In this document: positions 34,471 to 44,676 of the stretch, one piece after another | Layout: the number at the start of each line of letters is the position of its first letter | Numbering within the stretch: the first letter of the stretch is position 1 | NCBI RefSeq assembly: GCF_015207425.1 | Contig: NZ_JADEWZ010000018.1 | Location: 58,201 to 122,200, forward strand | Direction: 5' to 3' | DNA from: Lusitaniella coriacea LEGE 07157 | GTDB lineage: Bacteria; Cyanobacteriota; Cyanobacteriia; Cyanobacteriales; Spirulinaceae | DNA length: 64,000 nt | The notes under the pieces: model-generated | What the model saw: only the letters and a program-made list of their open reading frames with translations | Told to the model about the DNA's origin: nothing | Database searches by the model: none | Made by a program: the position numbers and the translations under genes

Positions 34471-35547
34471 CTACACCACTTTTTTAAGAAACTTAATTCG
34501 TTTCATTACCAAAGTCAGAATAATTGAGCCAAGCAATAAACTCCAAAATCGTAGAAAGCTCATCATGGGAATATTTGCAGTTAAATTATAGTCAAACAGT
34601 AACGTTAACTTGCTCGCAACTAAACCGATGAAATTGGGTAGAAATTTATGAATGCAGTAAATCCCTAAAGAACAAAACGACAGAAACTTAATGAGAGAAA
34701 TGGGTTTGAGCTTCAGAAAAATAAACAGGTAAGTAATCAGCGACGAGCCTAAAACCAATGAAATTCTGGCGTACTGAGGAAGTTCATCCGTTAAGAAAAT
34801 TTCTGGGTGATGGAAAAATCGCCATTCTAAAATAGCAAAAAATAGAATTGCTAAAATAGCGACCGCGATCGCGCGAATATTTTCTCCGATCTCATTACCT
34901 TGGGTTTTCTGTACTCGATTCCAGATTAAATAAGAACTAAAAATATAGGGTAAAAAGTTGAGGGGGTTATTATAAGCCACAAAAAAGGTTCGTTGGGAAA
35001 TTATTGCCGCGATCGATAAAGCAATTAATAAAAGAGAAGAAAGAATGAGGAAAATGTATTCAGTTTTTATCCAAGTTTTTTCTTTTAATTGTAGGCGTTC
35101 TTTAATCGCGATCTTCTTATCTGCCAGAAATGACAAGAATAATAAGGAAAATAGGAAATAAAATAAGGTATCTCCTCCGGTAATTAATACCCAAATCAAA
35201 TACGTTAAGCTGCTGCCAATTTTTACAAGTTCTATTTCTCCAAGGAAGACTTTTCCTGCTATGGCAATCGGAACCCAAAATCCATAAAGAATCAGCAATC
35301 GAGGTAGCCGCTTTTTATTAAAATAGTTCGGGTCTTTATCTCGTTTTTCATAAAATAAATAAAGTGATATCTGCAAAAATATGGGAACCGCTAACAAGCC
35401 GATATTGTAATAATAGAATAAGAGTAATTGCTTAAAGAAATCATTAATAGCAAAAATGCGTAATGCATCCGTGTGCCAAATCACCACTGCAACACAGCAG
35501 ATCGCGCGTAGATACTCAAACCCCAGCAATGAATTGTTCTTTCTCAC
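34471..35547 (-). CDS. Acyltransferase 3 family membrane protein (glycan O-acetyltransferase-like)
   Basis: A 358-residue protein with about ten membrane helices. The N-terminal LLGFEYLRAICCVAVVIWH has the Arg and His of the acyltransferase 3 active site. Such enzymes O-acetylate or otherwise acylate surface polysaccharides. The start is GTG, 14 bases after the upstream GT-C stop, so it is the last gene of a leftward glycan unit. Confidence 0.82.
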   Translation of the reverse strand: MRKNNSLLGFEYLRAICCVAVVIWHTDALRIFAINDFFKQLLLFYYYNIGLLAVPIFLQISLYLFYEKRDKDPNYFNKKRLPRLLILYGFWVPIAIAGKVFLGEIELVKIGSSLTYLIWVLITGGDTLFYFLFSLLFLSFLADKKIAIKERLQLKEKTWIKTEYIFLILSSLLLIALSIAAIISQRTFFVAYNNPLNFLPYIFSSYLIWNRVQKTQGNEIGENIRAIAVAILAILFFAILEWRFFHHPEIFLTDELPQYARISLVLGSSLITYLFIFLKLKPISLIKFLSFCSLGIYCIHKFLPNFIGLVASKLTLLFDYNLTANIPMMSFLRFWSLLLGSIILTLVMKRIKFLKKVV

Positions 35548-35561
35548 GAATTTTGCGTCCT

Positions 35562-37199
35562 TTAACTACATTTTTTAATCGTTGCCAAAGATGCGCCTTG
35601 TCGCTTGACCTGATGCACGATGGGACAATCAGGAAAAACAGTCTCTAAATTGAGGTAGTGCATAGAGAGATAGTAGTCGGGTTTCCCTTTTTTTCCATAC
35701 CTTAAATCTTCTTCGATATCGAGAAATTTGAAATGAGAATCGGCATACATTTGCGCTAAATAAGGTTGTCCGCCAATTGAAATAGTCGAATTAGGTTGCG
35801 CATTCACATTCAACCATTCCATTCCCTCTCGCAAACTCAATCCCCAGTAATCGTGATCGTATTGACCGTAAGTATTTTTTAATCCGCCTGCAAGACGATT
35901 AAAATACACGTATTCATAAGGATGTACCGCGATCGCATCTACAGCAATTGGACTTAGCAACACTATAATTAAAGCAATATAAAATAATTTAAATCCTTTT
36001 TTCTGTAGCGTTTGATATATCCAAATCAAAGCTATCACACACAGAGCTGCAATTCCCGGAAGAACGAAGATAAATTGTCGTATTCCGTTATACAGTGCAG
36101 ACTGTTTGAGAATTGCAACGATCGGCAAAAAGAAGATTTGCAATAACACTAAAATAGCACAAGCTTGTTGAAGCGTGTTTAACTTTTTATACTTTATTGT
36201 GAGTAAAATTAATGCCAATAATAAAGTAACTTGAAAAATTACTGGTGTGGTGATGTGAAACCATTGCGGAAGATAATACCAAGGAATTTCTGTAGCAGAG
36301 AGAGATTGTCCGGCAAAAGTGTTTTTCCCAGGCCAAGCATGGCTGGATAAATATTGTAGGGTGGCGATAAACCACTGTACTGGATTTGACCAAGAAGCGG
36401 GATGAATCAATGTTGTGGTTGCAGCCCAAGCAAAACCTATCAATAGGTAAAACTTCCAACATGAGAGGAAATAATGAAGAAACTTTCCTTTACTAATTCC
36501 TACAATAAGATGAGTTAAGGGAAGAAAAAAAAGAAGAAAAAATCCACCCACTCTGATTCCAGTGACCAAACCAATCAAAATTCCATAAAGAATAGAATAA
36601 TTCGTTAGAGCATTTTTGCCCAGACGAATGTATTTAGGTTTTGCTTGTATGTAGCGATCGATTAAATAGGCTCCCAGCCAAGTTCCTAGGGTAAAGAGTG
36701 CCGCAAAAGGAACATCTTTGGGATTAAAAAAACTATGTCCCCAAAAGCGAGGAAGAAGGACGAGGAAAGGAGGTGCAATCCAGGCGAATTCCCAACCCGC
36801 CAAAATCCCAACAATTCCCGCCACAGCAATATAGGCAATCAGAGAGACAAGAAAAGTGAGTGAGTGTTTGACTTTGAGGCGTTTGTAAATCGCTTCAGCA
36901 ACTCCGCGATCGCCCTCTTCTAAAGTTTGGTCTTGCAGGGGATTGTAGTTGAGTCCTTGTTGAAAAAGTTGTTGAGCTTGATAAGCAACTTCAGCCGTAA
37001 AATTGAATAAAACGCCGTAATATTTCAAATCCTTGGGAATTTCCCGACCTTTAACAATCCATTCAAAATTGTACTTAACGATCGAGATTTCAGTTCCTTC
37101 ATCCCAAGATGCACCATAATTACCGACTGTTGAAAAACCTAGGAGCGCGATCGCGGCAATAACAGCCACAATTTTGAGATAAGCTCGCTGCATAAACAT
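35562..37199 (-). CDS. GT-C type membrane glycosyltransferase (family 39-like)
   Basis: A 545-residue protein with roughly twelve hydrophobic helices. NYGASWDEGTEIS, in the first periplasmic loop, holds the acidic pair expected of GT-C enzymes that use polyprenyl-phosphate sugars. The soluble C-terminal part (EGMEWLNVNAQPNSTISIGG) resembles that of other bacterial PMT/ArnT-like proteins. It would add a sugar to a lipid or protein acceptor outside the inner membrane. It follows the GT4 gene by six bases. Confidence 0.75.
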   Translation of the reverse strand: MFMQRAYLKIVAVIAAIALLGFSTVGNYGASWDEGTEISIVKYNFEWIVKGREIPKDLKYYGVLFNFTAEVAYQAQQLFQQGLNYNPLQDQTLEEGDRGVAEAIYKRLKVKHSLTFLVSLIAYIAVAGIVGILAGWEFAWIAPPFLVLLPRFWGHSFFNPKDVPFAALFTLGTWLGAYLIDRYIQAKPKYIRLGKNALTNYSILYGILIGLVTGIRVGGFFLLFFLPLTHLIVGISKGKFLHYFLSCWKFYLLIGFAWAATTTLIHPASWSNPVQWFIATLQYLSSHAWPGKNTFAGQSLSATEIPWYYLPQWFHITTPVIFQVTLLLALILLTIKYKKLNTLQQACAILVLLQIFFLPIVAILKQSALYNGIRQFIFVLPGIAALCVIALIWIYQTLQKKGFKLFYIALIIVLLSPIAVDAIAVHPYEYVYFNRLAGGLKNTYGQYDHDYWGLSLREGMEWLNVNAQPNSTISIGGQPYLAQMYADSHFKFLDIEEDLRYGKKGKPDYYLSMHYLNLETVFPDCPIVHQVKRQGASLATIKKCS

Positions 37200-37205
37200 A
37201 GGGCT

Positions 37206-38357
37206 TTACTGTTGTGCAAAGATGGCTTCAGTTGCTTCGACAAAAGACCGAGCAGCGGTTTCAGGAGTAGTTTGAGCAATAATTTCGCGCGATCGCGCTC
37301 CCATCGATTCGATTAAACTGGGATCGTCGATCAACCGTAACATTTGCTCTGCAAGGTCTTCGGGATTATGGGGATCGAACAAATATCCATTTTGACCTTC
37401 TTCAATTAATTCTGCCGCCGCAGCTCCCTTAGAACAAAGAATCGGCTTGCCAAAAATCATCGCCTCTGGAACAACCATTCCCCAAACATCTTCGTAGGTG
37501 GGAAAAACAAAAACATCGGCTTGCTGAAAATAAAGCCCTAGTTTGCCATACTCAACCCATCCTGCCCAAATAACCTGCTCCTCAAATCCATTTTCTCGAA
37601 TAAACGCCTCTAATTCCTCTCGTTGATCGCCTTTGCCAACAATCAGAAGGTTAAAGTTCTCAATCCCCCGTTCTTTAAGAACCGCACACGCACCCAGAAG
37701 CGTTTTAATCCCCTTCCGTTGGGTGATGCGTCCTACATAAAGAAAGGTCGGACGCTTGAGCTGCAACTCGATATCTTCCGTATTTTCCAAGCGCCGTTGC
37801 AGTGCTTTCGCGTCGGGAACCAGATAGACGCGCTTCATTATTTTCGATTCCGGTACCCCCAAAGCCTCCATTAAATACTGTTTTCCCGCTTCGCTATTAG
37901 ACACGAAAGCATCAGCAAATTTTGCCAACCACTTTCTCGCCACCGTGCGAAACCCCGAATCTCGAAAGTCTGTATTCGGAGAACTCCCATCGTAGATGAT
38001 TGCCAGTTTCCAACCGAAGATGGGTTTGAGGAGAACGGCAAATACAGTCCACAATGAAAATGCTTGAGGAAAAACAATATCGGGCTTAAATTTGAGCAAT
38101 CGACCGATAATACTGGGAGAGACAACAATGAACCCCCGTCCGTAACCCGTTTCCACCTTTTGGGTTTCCACAAACTTGGTTTCTCCCACAATCTCAATAG
38201 CGGAACATCCCGGCTGTTCGGGATCGAACCCCGGCCAGACTTGACCGGTATAAAAGAGAGTATTGGGGTAAACTTGGGTAAATTCTCTCAAAACTGGCTG
38301 CCAGTAAGCACCGAGTTCTACGGAAGGGACGAGCCACGCAATACGAATATCTTTCAT
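37206..38357 (-). CDS. Glycosyltransferase family 4 protein
   Basis: A 383-residue GT-B fold enzyme. The C-terminal lobe has FLYVGRITQRKGIKTLLGAC, LLIVGKGDQREELEAFI, the E(x7)E-like VVPEAMIFGKPILCS and the nucleotide-binding strand. The N-terminal half binds the acceptor. I chose the ATG at 38357 (MKDIRIAWLVPS) over an upstream TTG because it starts directly at the first strand. It works with the neighbouring GT2 and GT-C in assembling a surface glycan. Confidence 0.87.
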   Translation of the reverse strand: MKDIRIAWLVPSVELGAYWQPVLREFTQVYPNTLFYTGQVWPGFDPEQPGCSAIEIVGETKFVETQKVETGYGRGFIVVSPSIIGRLLKFKPDIVFPQAFSLWTVFAVLLKPIFGWKLAIIYDGSSPNTDFRDSGFRTVARKWLAKFADAFVSNSEAGKQYLMEALGVPESKIMKRVYLVPDAKALQRRLENTEDIELQLKRPTFLYVGRITQRKGIKTLLGACAVLKERGIENFNLLIVGKGDQREELEAFIRENGFEEQVIWAGWVEYGKLGLYFQQADVFVFPTYEDVWGMVVPEAMIFGKPILCSKGAAAAELIEEGQNGYLFDPHNPEDLAEQMLRLIDDPSLIESMGARSREIIAQTTPETAARSFVEATEAIFAQQ

Positions 38358-38403
38358 AGAATGTTTGAATGTTGGATTGATCTTCTGTTCGAGCTGCAAT
38401 ATC

Positions 38404-39300
38404 TTAGGCTTTTTTCAAGCGGCGATCGAAAAGTATCGACCACAGCAACTTGCGATAGGGAAGCAGCCAAAATACGGGCCATAATGCACCCCCGTGTCGC
38501 TTCGCAATAATTTTCCACTCTGTAAAAGATTGTAGGGTTGTATCTTGGAGCGCTAAGCCTTTCGGCGATGCAATTTTTTTCAATCCGTCTTCTAGCTTTG
38601 GCGCGCTTCCGGGTTCGGGTTGAGGATTTCTCGGACAGGTTCCTTGATAGCCAGGAGCAATCCAAACAGTACACCCTTCCTGTTTGGCGCGCAATCCGTA
38701 GTCCCAATCCCCAGCGTAGTGGGTTAAAGCGGGATCGAGGTTTCCAATCTGTTCTACGACGCTGCGGGGGATAAGGACGAAGTTGCCGCACATCATATCG
38801 CAAGCCTTGGGTGCATCTGTGGGTTCCACTTCCCGCGCTTTGAAAGGGGGATACCAACGGCTGATTTGCGCCATTCCTCCGTAGGTTAATTTTTGGGTAT
38901 CCGGGTCTTGGGTGGAACCCGCAACGATCGCGCGATTTTGACCTTGCTGTTGTAATTGTTGGGATGTCTCAAGGAGCGTTTGCAGCGCGCCGGGATAGAT
39001 CATTGTGTCGTCGTTGAGCCAGAGATAGTAGTCGTAGTCTGACTTCATGGCTTCGGCAAAGGCGAGTCGCATTCCCCCATTCCAAAACAAGCTACCCGTT
39101 CCGGAGAAAATTTTCACCTGGGGATAGGTTTGACGGATCGCTTCAGAAGTTCCGTCAGTACTGCCATCATCGACTAAATAGACAACAAAAGCCGTCCCAA
39201 ACGGCAGTTCTTGTTGAAATAGTTGCTCCAAACAAGCTAAAGTCTTATCTTTCCGATTGAAACAGGTTAAGAGGACGGCAATGTTTGTATCGGCATTCAT
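38404..39300 (-). CDS. Glycosyltransferase family 2 protein
   Basis: A GT-A fold enzyme of 298 residues. AVLLTCFNRKDKTLACLEQL, VDDGSTDGTSEAI and YLWLNDDTMIYPGA (DxD-like) are classic, and HYAGDWDYGLRAKQEG carries the ED-like acceptor base region. The last 65 residues are basic. I use the ATG at 39300, where similarity begins. First gene of the leftward glycan unit that ends at 34471. Confidence 0.87.
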   Translation of the reverse strand: MNADTNIAVLLTCFNRKDKTLACLEQLFQQELPFGTAFVVYLVDDGSTDGTSEAIRQTYPQVKIFSGTGSLFWNGGMRLAFAEAMKSDYDYYLWLNDDTMIYPGALQTLLETSQQLQQQGQNRAIVAGSTQDPDTQKLTYGGMAQISRWYPPFKAREVEPTDAPKACDMMCGNFVLIPRSVVEQIGNLDPALTHYAGDWDYGLRAKQEGCTVWIAPGYQGTCPRNPQPEPGSAPKLEDGLKKIASPKGLALQDTTLQSFTEWKIIAKRHGGALWPVFWLLPYRKLLWSILFDRRLKKA

Positions 39301-39457
39301 AGGTTGTGCAACTGAGACAGGTTTAGGTGGGTTCACTATGTAACGTTCCCAAAAATTCTGGCAATATCACAATTTCTGTCATTTTGCCTCAAGGAAAATC
39401 TCTGGGAAACAGAGGAACGGTAAAATTTAACGAAAATTGTTAAGGGTAGAGCAAGTC

Positions 39458-40630
39458 ATGATGAGAGTGGTGGGGTTGATCAGCGGCACGTCGGTGGATG
39501 GTATTGACGCGGCGTTGGTAGACATTGAAGGGATGGATAGCGATCTTCAGGTGAATTTCCTTGCGGGGGAGACTTATCCTTATGCCGAAGACCTTAGAGC
39601 GCAGATTTTGGCGGTGGGAGAGGGGGAACCCTTATCGATGGAAGAATTTGCTCGACTCGATCGCGCGATCGCGCGCCAATTTTCCCTCGCCGCACAAAAC
39701 ATTCAACGCGACCATTCTCCAGCCCACCTGATCGGTTCCCACGGACAAACCGTCTTCCACCAACCCCCTTCCCCCCCCTCCCTTGGGTATAGCCTGCAAT
39801 TGGGACGCGGCGAACTGATTGCCCACGCAACCGGACTGCCCGTTGTCAGTAACTTGCGCGCCGCCGATATTGCCGCCGGGGGACAAGGCGCACCCCTCGT
39901 CTCCAAAATCGATCTTTGCCTCCTGGGTCATCAAAGTACAGACCGATGCGTGCAAAACATTGGGGGAATTGGGAATGTCACCTATTTACCCGCGCGCGCT
40001 CGCGCTGAGAGGGAAACTTTAATTTGTGGCTGGGACACAGGTCCTGGGAATATGCTCCTCGATTTAGCCGTCCAGCAACTCACCAACGGTCGCCAAACCT
40101 ACGACTCAGAGGGCAGTTGGGCAGCCCAAGGCACACCCTGCGACCCGCTCGTGCGCCAGTGGTTAAAACAGGATTTTTTCCAACAAAAACCCCCAAAATC
40201 CACAGGAAGAGAATTATTTGGACAAACCTATCTCCAACAGTGCCAGAAAGATGCTACGGTTTATTCGTTGAGCGAAGCAGACTGGTTAGCCACCTTAACG
40301 GAATTAACAGTCGCTTCGATTGTTCGCAGCTATCAAGCTTTTCTGCCGCAAATGCCCGATGAAGTGCTGCTGTGTGGCGGAGGAAGCCGTAACACTTATC
40401 TCAAGCAGCGATTACAAGCTCAACTCGCATCTACTACCGTCCTCACAACCGATGAAGTCGGTCTGAATTCTGAATTTAAAGAAGCCATTGCCTTTGCCGT
40501 CCTCGCTTACTGGAAATTCGAGCTTGCCTTTGCGGGAAATCTGCCTCAAGTCACAGGAGCAAAACAATCCAAAGCCCTAGGAGACGTTCATTATCCAACG
40601 ACCGAGACGGGGCAATTAGAGATAAAGTGA
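39458..40630 (+). CDS. anmK: Anhydro-N-acetylmuramic acid kinase
   Basis: A 390-residue kinase of murein recycling that phosphorylates and opens 1,6-anhydro-MurNAc. The N-terminal [18 protein letters not shown], the motif [11 protein letters not shown], the phosphate loop [12 protein letters not shown] and the [10 protein letters not shown] strand all fit AnmK. The ATG at 39458 is followed at once by a second ATG; either could initiate. The central loop is HIP1-rich. It is divergent from the GT2 gene. Confidence 0.93.
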   Translation: MMRVVGLISGTSVDGIDAALVDIEGMDSDLQVNFLAGETYPYAEDLRAQILAVGEGEPLSMEEFARLDRAIARQFSLAAQNIQRDHSPAHLIGSHGQTVFHQPPSPPSLGYSLQLGRGELIAHATGLPVVSNLRAADIAAGGQGAPLVSKIDLCLLGHQSTDRCVQNIGGIGNVTYLPARARAERETLICGWDTGPGNMLLDLAVQQLTNGRQTYDSEGSWAAQGTPCDPLVRQWLKQDFFQQKPPKSTGRELFGQTYLQQCQKDATVYSLSEADWLATLTELTVASIVRSYQAFLPQMPDEVLLCGGGSRNTYLKQRLQAQLASTTVLTTDEVGLNSEFKEAIAFAVLAYWKFELAFAGNLPQVTGAKQSKALGDVHYPTTETGQLEIK

Positions 40631-40767
40631 AGACGACTAGCAGTTCTAAGACTCTGGTTATACTTAAACAGACTAATATATGTTGAGTTGCCTCAACCCT
40701 CGACAGTACGAGCAGTCAGGGCAGCGAACCGAATTCAAGTGGGAAACAATTGTGAAGGGATAGTACC

Positions 40768-41226
40768 GTGGCTCATACCTTTTTAATGGAGGAAGGACGC
40801 TGGATACTTCAGGGACATTGGCTGGAGAACAACACACTACCGATACCGGTTAAGGGGAAAACCATTGTCGCTTGGAACCAAGAAAATTGGTTTACCTGGG
40901 TGACAAAATTGGTTTTTCCAGGAAGCGATCGCGATGAAATTGCTTTTCAGTATCGAGGTCGTTTTAATGCTGGAGAACGCCAGTACAACTTTGTCCTCCA
41001 ACAAAGTCTTTTGGGTCGCGTTGAAGGAGAAGGCTGGATTGCACCAGAATCAATTATTCAACGCTACTGGGTACTCGGCGACACCCAACGAGGCGATTAT
41101 CAGCAACGCAGTGGCTTTGAAACCCTTTATCGACTCGATGACGACACCTATTACCTTTCTAGCGGTATTTTGACAGGTCACCATCTGACCAGCATCATGG
41201 AAGCAACCCTAGAGCGTCAAAATTAA
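40768..41226 (+). CDS. Conserved cyanobacterial protein of unknown function
   Basis: A 152-residue soluble protein, probably all-beta (WILQGHWLENNTLPIPVKGK; YWVLGDTQRGDYQQRSGFET). The start is GTG with AAGGGA nine bases upstream. The pattern of alternating strands suggests a lipocalin-like barrel, but no ligand can be inferred. A TATATG-containing stretch near 40676 may serve as its promoter. It precedes the kinase gene by 44 bases on the same strand. Confidence 0.7.
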   Translation: MAHTFLMEEGRWILQGHWLENNTLPIPVKGKTIVAWNQENWFTWVTKLVFPGSDRDEIAFQYRGRFNAGERQYNFVLQQSLLGRVEGEGWIAPESIIQRYWVLGDTQRGDYQQRSGFETLYRLDDDTYYLSSGILTGHHLTSIMEATLERQN

Positions 41227-41270
41227 CCCTTAGTCCCTTCCTTCCAGTTCCCCAGCAACTGGATCAAATC

Positions 41271-42773
41271 ATGACGAAAGACTCCAACAACGGTCGCGTA
41301 CTTGCCAATCGCTATCGGCTCATCGAATTAGCCGGTAAAGGCGCTATGGGTCAGGTGTATCGCGCTGAAGATATTTTACTGGGCGGGGTCACTGTGGCCG
41401 TGAAATTTCTCTCCCAAACGCTGCTCAACCAAAAAATGCGCGATCGCTTTTTGCGAGAAGCAACGATCTGCGCTCTTCTTGCCGAAAAAAGCATTCATAT
41501 CGTTCGAGTCAGAGACTATGGGGTTGATGACAATGACATTCCTTACTATGTCATGGAATTCCTCGAAGGCAACAACCTGAGCGAACTGATTAAAACGCAA
41601 GTTATTTCTGTCCCTCGATTTTTGAGTTTCACTCGCCAAATTTGTTTGGGGTTAGAGGCAGCGCACAAAGGGATTGTTTTTAATCGCGAACAAACCCAAA
41701 TCATTCATCGGGATATCAAACCCAGTAATATTCTGATGATTCAAGATTCCACCTTGGGGGAATTGGTTAAAATTCTCGATTTTGGGATTGCCAAGCTGAT
41801 TGAAGCGAATCGAGATCAAACCCACTCCTTTATGGGAACCCTTGCCTACTGTTCGCCAGAACAAATGGAAGGCAAAGAATTGGACAATCGCTCGGACATC
41901 TACAGCCTCGGCATTATGATGTACGAAATGCTTTCTGGGGAAATGCCCGTCATTCCAGAGAGTCCCAATTTTGGTGGTTGGTACAAAGCGCATCACAGCA
42001 TTCCACCAAAAACTTTTAGGGTGGAGTTAAAGGTTCCCCCGGCTCTCGAACAGTTGATTATGCGTTGTTTGGCAAAAGCACCGCGCGATCGCCCTCAAAA
42101 TGTTGAGGAAATTCTCAAAGCCATAGAACCCCTTGAGGCAATCTATACGCAAAACCAGCGAGGCGGAGCGAACCTAGCGGTTCAAAAGTCTTCTGAATCG
42201 TCTGCCACGCCAACCATTGATGCGATTTGTCTCCACGCCACTTGGCCCCAAGACAAACCCAGACAAAAAATTGTTTTCCCCAAGTTGATTCGCACTAAGC
42301 AAGGAGTTATTGCCACGCTGTGGGTGATGCTATCGGAACAAGATATTCTGAATCGGCAATTTAGTACGCGCTACAATCAGTTTCTCTTTTTGAAAGAACC
42401 CCATCCGATGTTGCTGTGGATCACGGTACTGCACAATCGCGAACACGGTCCTAGGTGGTTGCCTTGCTATCTCGATCTCAAAACATCCCAAGGTCAGCGA
42501 CTGGCTCGTCAGCTTGGGAAATCGGGTTCCTATCGGATTTTGTTTTTTGCTCTGGAAAATCCGCAAAAGTGCAAGCACGTTATGACTTCTACGATCGATC
42601 CGGCTCAATGCCAAATGCTGATTAATTGGGCGAATGCCAGTCAAAGTTTGACGATTGCGACTCAACCCCAACTGAGTAAAAATATTCTCAGACAGGAGTT
42701 TGAAAAACTGAAGCCGCGTATTTTGATTAAGCTAGAAGCCGTTCATACGGACTTCCCGAAAGATATTCATTAG
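41271..42773 (+). CDS. Serine/threonine protein kinase (Hanks type) with unknown C-terminal domain
   Basis: A 500-residue soluble kinase. The domain at residues ~13-280 is complete: the glycine loop AGKGAMGQVYRAED, the ATP Lys in VAVKFL, IIHRDIKPSNIL, LDFGIAK, the APE-equivalent CSPEQMEGKE and the DRSDIYSLG-like NRSDIYSLGIMMYEML. Residues ~310-500 form a separate domain I do not recognise, rich in strands and Trp. No membrane helix is present, unlike many PknB kinases. Targets are unknown. Confidence 0.92.
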   Translation: MTKDSNNGRVLANRYRLIELAGKGAMGQVYRAEDILLGGVTVAVKFLSQTLLNQKMRDRFLREATICALLAEKSIHIVRVRDYGVDDNDIPYYVMEFLEGNNLSELIKTQVISVPRFLSFTRQICLGLEAAHKGIVFNREQTQIIHRDIKPSNILMIQDSTLGELVKILDFGIAKLIEANRDQTHSFMGTLAYCSPEQMEGKELDNRSDIYSLGIMMYEMLSGEMPVIPESPNFGGWYKAHHSIPPKTFRVELKVPPALEQLIMRCLAKAPRDRPQNVEEILKAIEPLEAIYTQNQRGGANLAVQKSSESSATPTIDAICLHATWPQDKPRQKIVFPKLIRTKQGVIATLWVMLSEQDILNRQFSTRYNQFLFLKEPHPMLLWITVLHNREHGPRWLPCYLDLKTSQGQRLARQLGKSGSYRILFFALENPQKCKHVMTSTIDPAQCQMLINWANASQSLTIATQPQLSKNILRQEFEKLKPRILIKLEAVHTDFPKDIH

Positions 42774-42964
42774 ATCGTAAGCCTTCCGCGATCGAGAAGC
42801 GATCGCGGGTGTCAACCCCTCATATAAAATCCGTTTGAATCGCCCTAGTTAAGGCTGAAACGGAGACACGGGGAGGGGGAGACACGGTGATTTTTATGAT
42901 GTGCAATCAGGAGGATTTGATATCAAGGTGACACCCAAAGGCTCCCGGAAAAAGGATTGGGTTA
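42774..42964. other. Repeat-containing gap between the kinase gene and purF
   Basis: CCGCGATCG and CGATCGCGG (42787-42808) form a HIP1-based hairpin just after the kinase stop and could act as its terminator, though no T run follows. Further on a GGAGACACGGGG tandem of the dispersed type is seen. No gene. Confidence 0.45.
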
Positions 42965-44455
42965 TTAGACTGCCATTTTTTCCAACATCAATTTAGACCG
43001 TTTGATCTTTTCGGGAATGGTAATGGGATAATCTCCGGTGAAGCACGCCGAACAGAAACTATTCATATCTGCACCCGTTGCTTTGAGCATTCCTTCCCAG
43101 CTTAAATAGGCTAAGGAATCTACCCCAATGTATGCGGCAATTTCATCAACAGATTTGGTGGCTGCAATCAGTTGATCTTGACTGTCTGTATCGAGTCCGT
43201 AGAAGCAAGGATGCGTTACGGGGGGAGAAGAAATTTTCATGTGGACTTCTTTTGCACCCGCATCGCGCAATGCTTTGACAATTTTGCTGCTGGTGGTTCC
43301 GCGCACGATGGAATCGTCGATAATAATAATCCGCTTGTCCGTGAGAACATCTTTCAGGGGATTGAGTTTCATGCGGATGCCGGACTCTCGCATATGTTGC
43401 GTGGGTTGAATAAAGGTACGACCCACATAGCGGTTTTTAATCAGTCCTTCGGCATAGGGGACGTGGGAGGTTTGAGAATATCCAATTGCTGCCGGAACTC
43501 CAGAGTCGGGAACGGCAATGACCATATCTGCATCGGTGGGAGATTCTTCGGCGAGGTATTGTCCCAAACGCAGGCGATAGCTGTAGAGGGTTTCGTCGTG
43601 AACGAGGCTATCGGGACGGGCAAAATAGATCATCTCGAAGACGCAAAGTTTGCGTTCGGGTTTTTTCGCCCAATGAAATGATGCCATCCCTTCTTCAGTA
43701 ATCCAAACGAGTTCTCCGGGTTCGACATCTCGCAGGTATTCTGCGCCAATAATATCCAAGCCGCAGGTTTCCGAGGCGAGAACGTAGCGTTGGGGGTTAC
43801 CGTCTAAAAGACCGATGGTTAGGGGACGAATGCCGTGGGGGTCGCGCACGCCCATGATTCCTTCTGGGGTTCCGATGACTAGGCTGTAAGCTCCTTCGCA
43901 CAGTTGAAAGGCGCTAATTGCTGCTTCTAACCACCCTTTGCCATTCTCGACTTCCGAACCAATCGCGATCGCGATTGCCTCAGAATCGGTTGTGGTTTCA
44001 AAGGTACAATTACGCTGGCTCAATTCTTCGCGCAATTCGACAGTGTTGACTAAGTTTCCATTGTGAGCGAGTGCTAAAGAACCGAGGCGCGTTTTCACGA
44101 CTGCGGGTTGAGCGTTGGAAACCAGACTAGATCCCGTGGTGGAGTATCGGGTGTGACCCACCGCAAGCTGTCCGGGCAAATGGTCTAAAGTGGATTCGTT
44201 AAAAATTTGAGCAACCAGACCCATGTCTTTGTGAAGATGGAGTTTGTCTCCCTCAAAGGTGGCAATTCCCGCCGATTCTTGTCCTCTATGCTGTAGAGCA
44301 TACAAACCAAAATACGCTAACTTGGCAACATCCTCTTCTGGGGCATAAAGACCAAAGACTCCACAAGATTCTTCTGGCTTATCAAGACCATCTGGCGCGT
44401 AACCTCTATCCTCATTAGTTTGCTCGCCGAAGTAAAGGGATTCGTTAGGAATCAT
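42965..44455 (-). CDS. purF: Amidophosphoribosyltransferase
   Basis: Commits PRPP to purine synthesis using glutamine. The N-terminal ~30 residues form a propeptide that is removed so that Cys31 in EESCGVFGLY becomes the Ntn nucleophile. The PRPP site is IIIIDDSIVRGTTSSKIV, and the Cys of a possible Fe-S cluster appear in the C-terminal FCSACFTGDYP. I chose the ATG at 44455 (MIPNESLYFGE); a TTG further upstream is in frame. It lies downstream of purL on the same strand with a structured 300-base leader. Confidence 0.95.
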   Translation of the reverse strand: MIPNESLYFGEQTNEDRGYAPDGLDKPEESCGVFGLYAPEEDVAKLAYFGLYALQHRGQESAGIATFEGDKLHLHKDMGLVAQIFNESTLDHLPGQLAVGHTRYSTTGSSLVSNAQPAVVKTRLGSLALAHNGNLVNTVELREELSQRNCTFETTTDSEAIAIAIGSEVENGKGWLEAAISAFQLCEGAYSLVIGTPEGIMGVRDPHGIRPLTIGLLDGNPQRYVLASETCGLDIIGAEYLRDVEPGELVWITEEGMASFHWAKKPERKLCVFEMIYFARPDSLVHDETLYSYRLRLGQYLAEESPTDADMVIAVPDSGVPAAIGYSQTSHVPYAEGLIKNRYVGRTFIQPTQHMRESGIRMKLNPLKDVLTDKRIIIIDDSIVRGTTSSKIVKALRDAGAKEVHMKISSPPVTHPCFYGLDTDSQDQLIAATKSVDEIAAYIGVDSLAYLSWEGMLKATGADMNSFCSACFTGDYPITIPEKIKRSKLMLEKMAV

Positions 44456-44676
44456 GGGTAATGGTTGTCTCCTGATAGTGGCAATAAATTCGGGCAATGG
44501 GAGGTTTATTGGGGGTGAGTCAATACTCCTTGGGACAAATCTGAGCTTAGTGCTGAATTTGAACTGGCTTGGTGTTGGTCAAATCCGCATTCCCAAAACT
44601 CTCAAGCTCGGTTCCTTATTCAGGGCGCGATCGTAAAGCTTCATGAACTTTGTTTAATCTTTTCTTAATAAACTAT

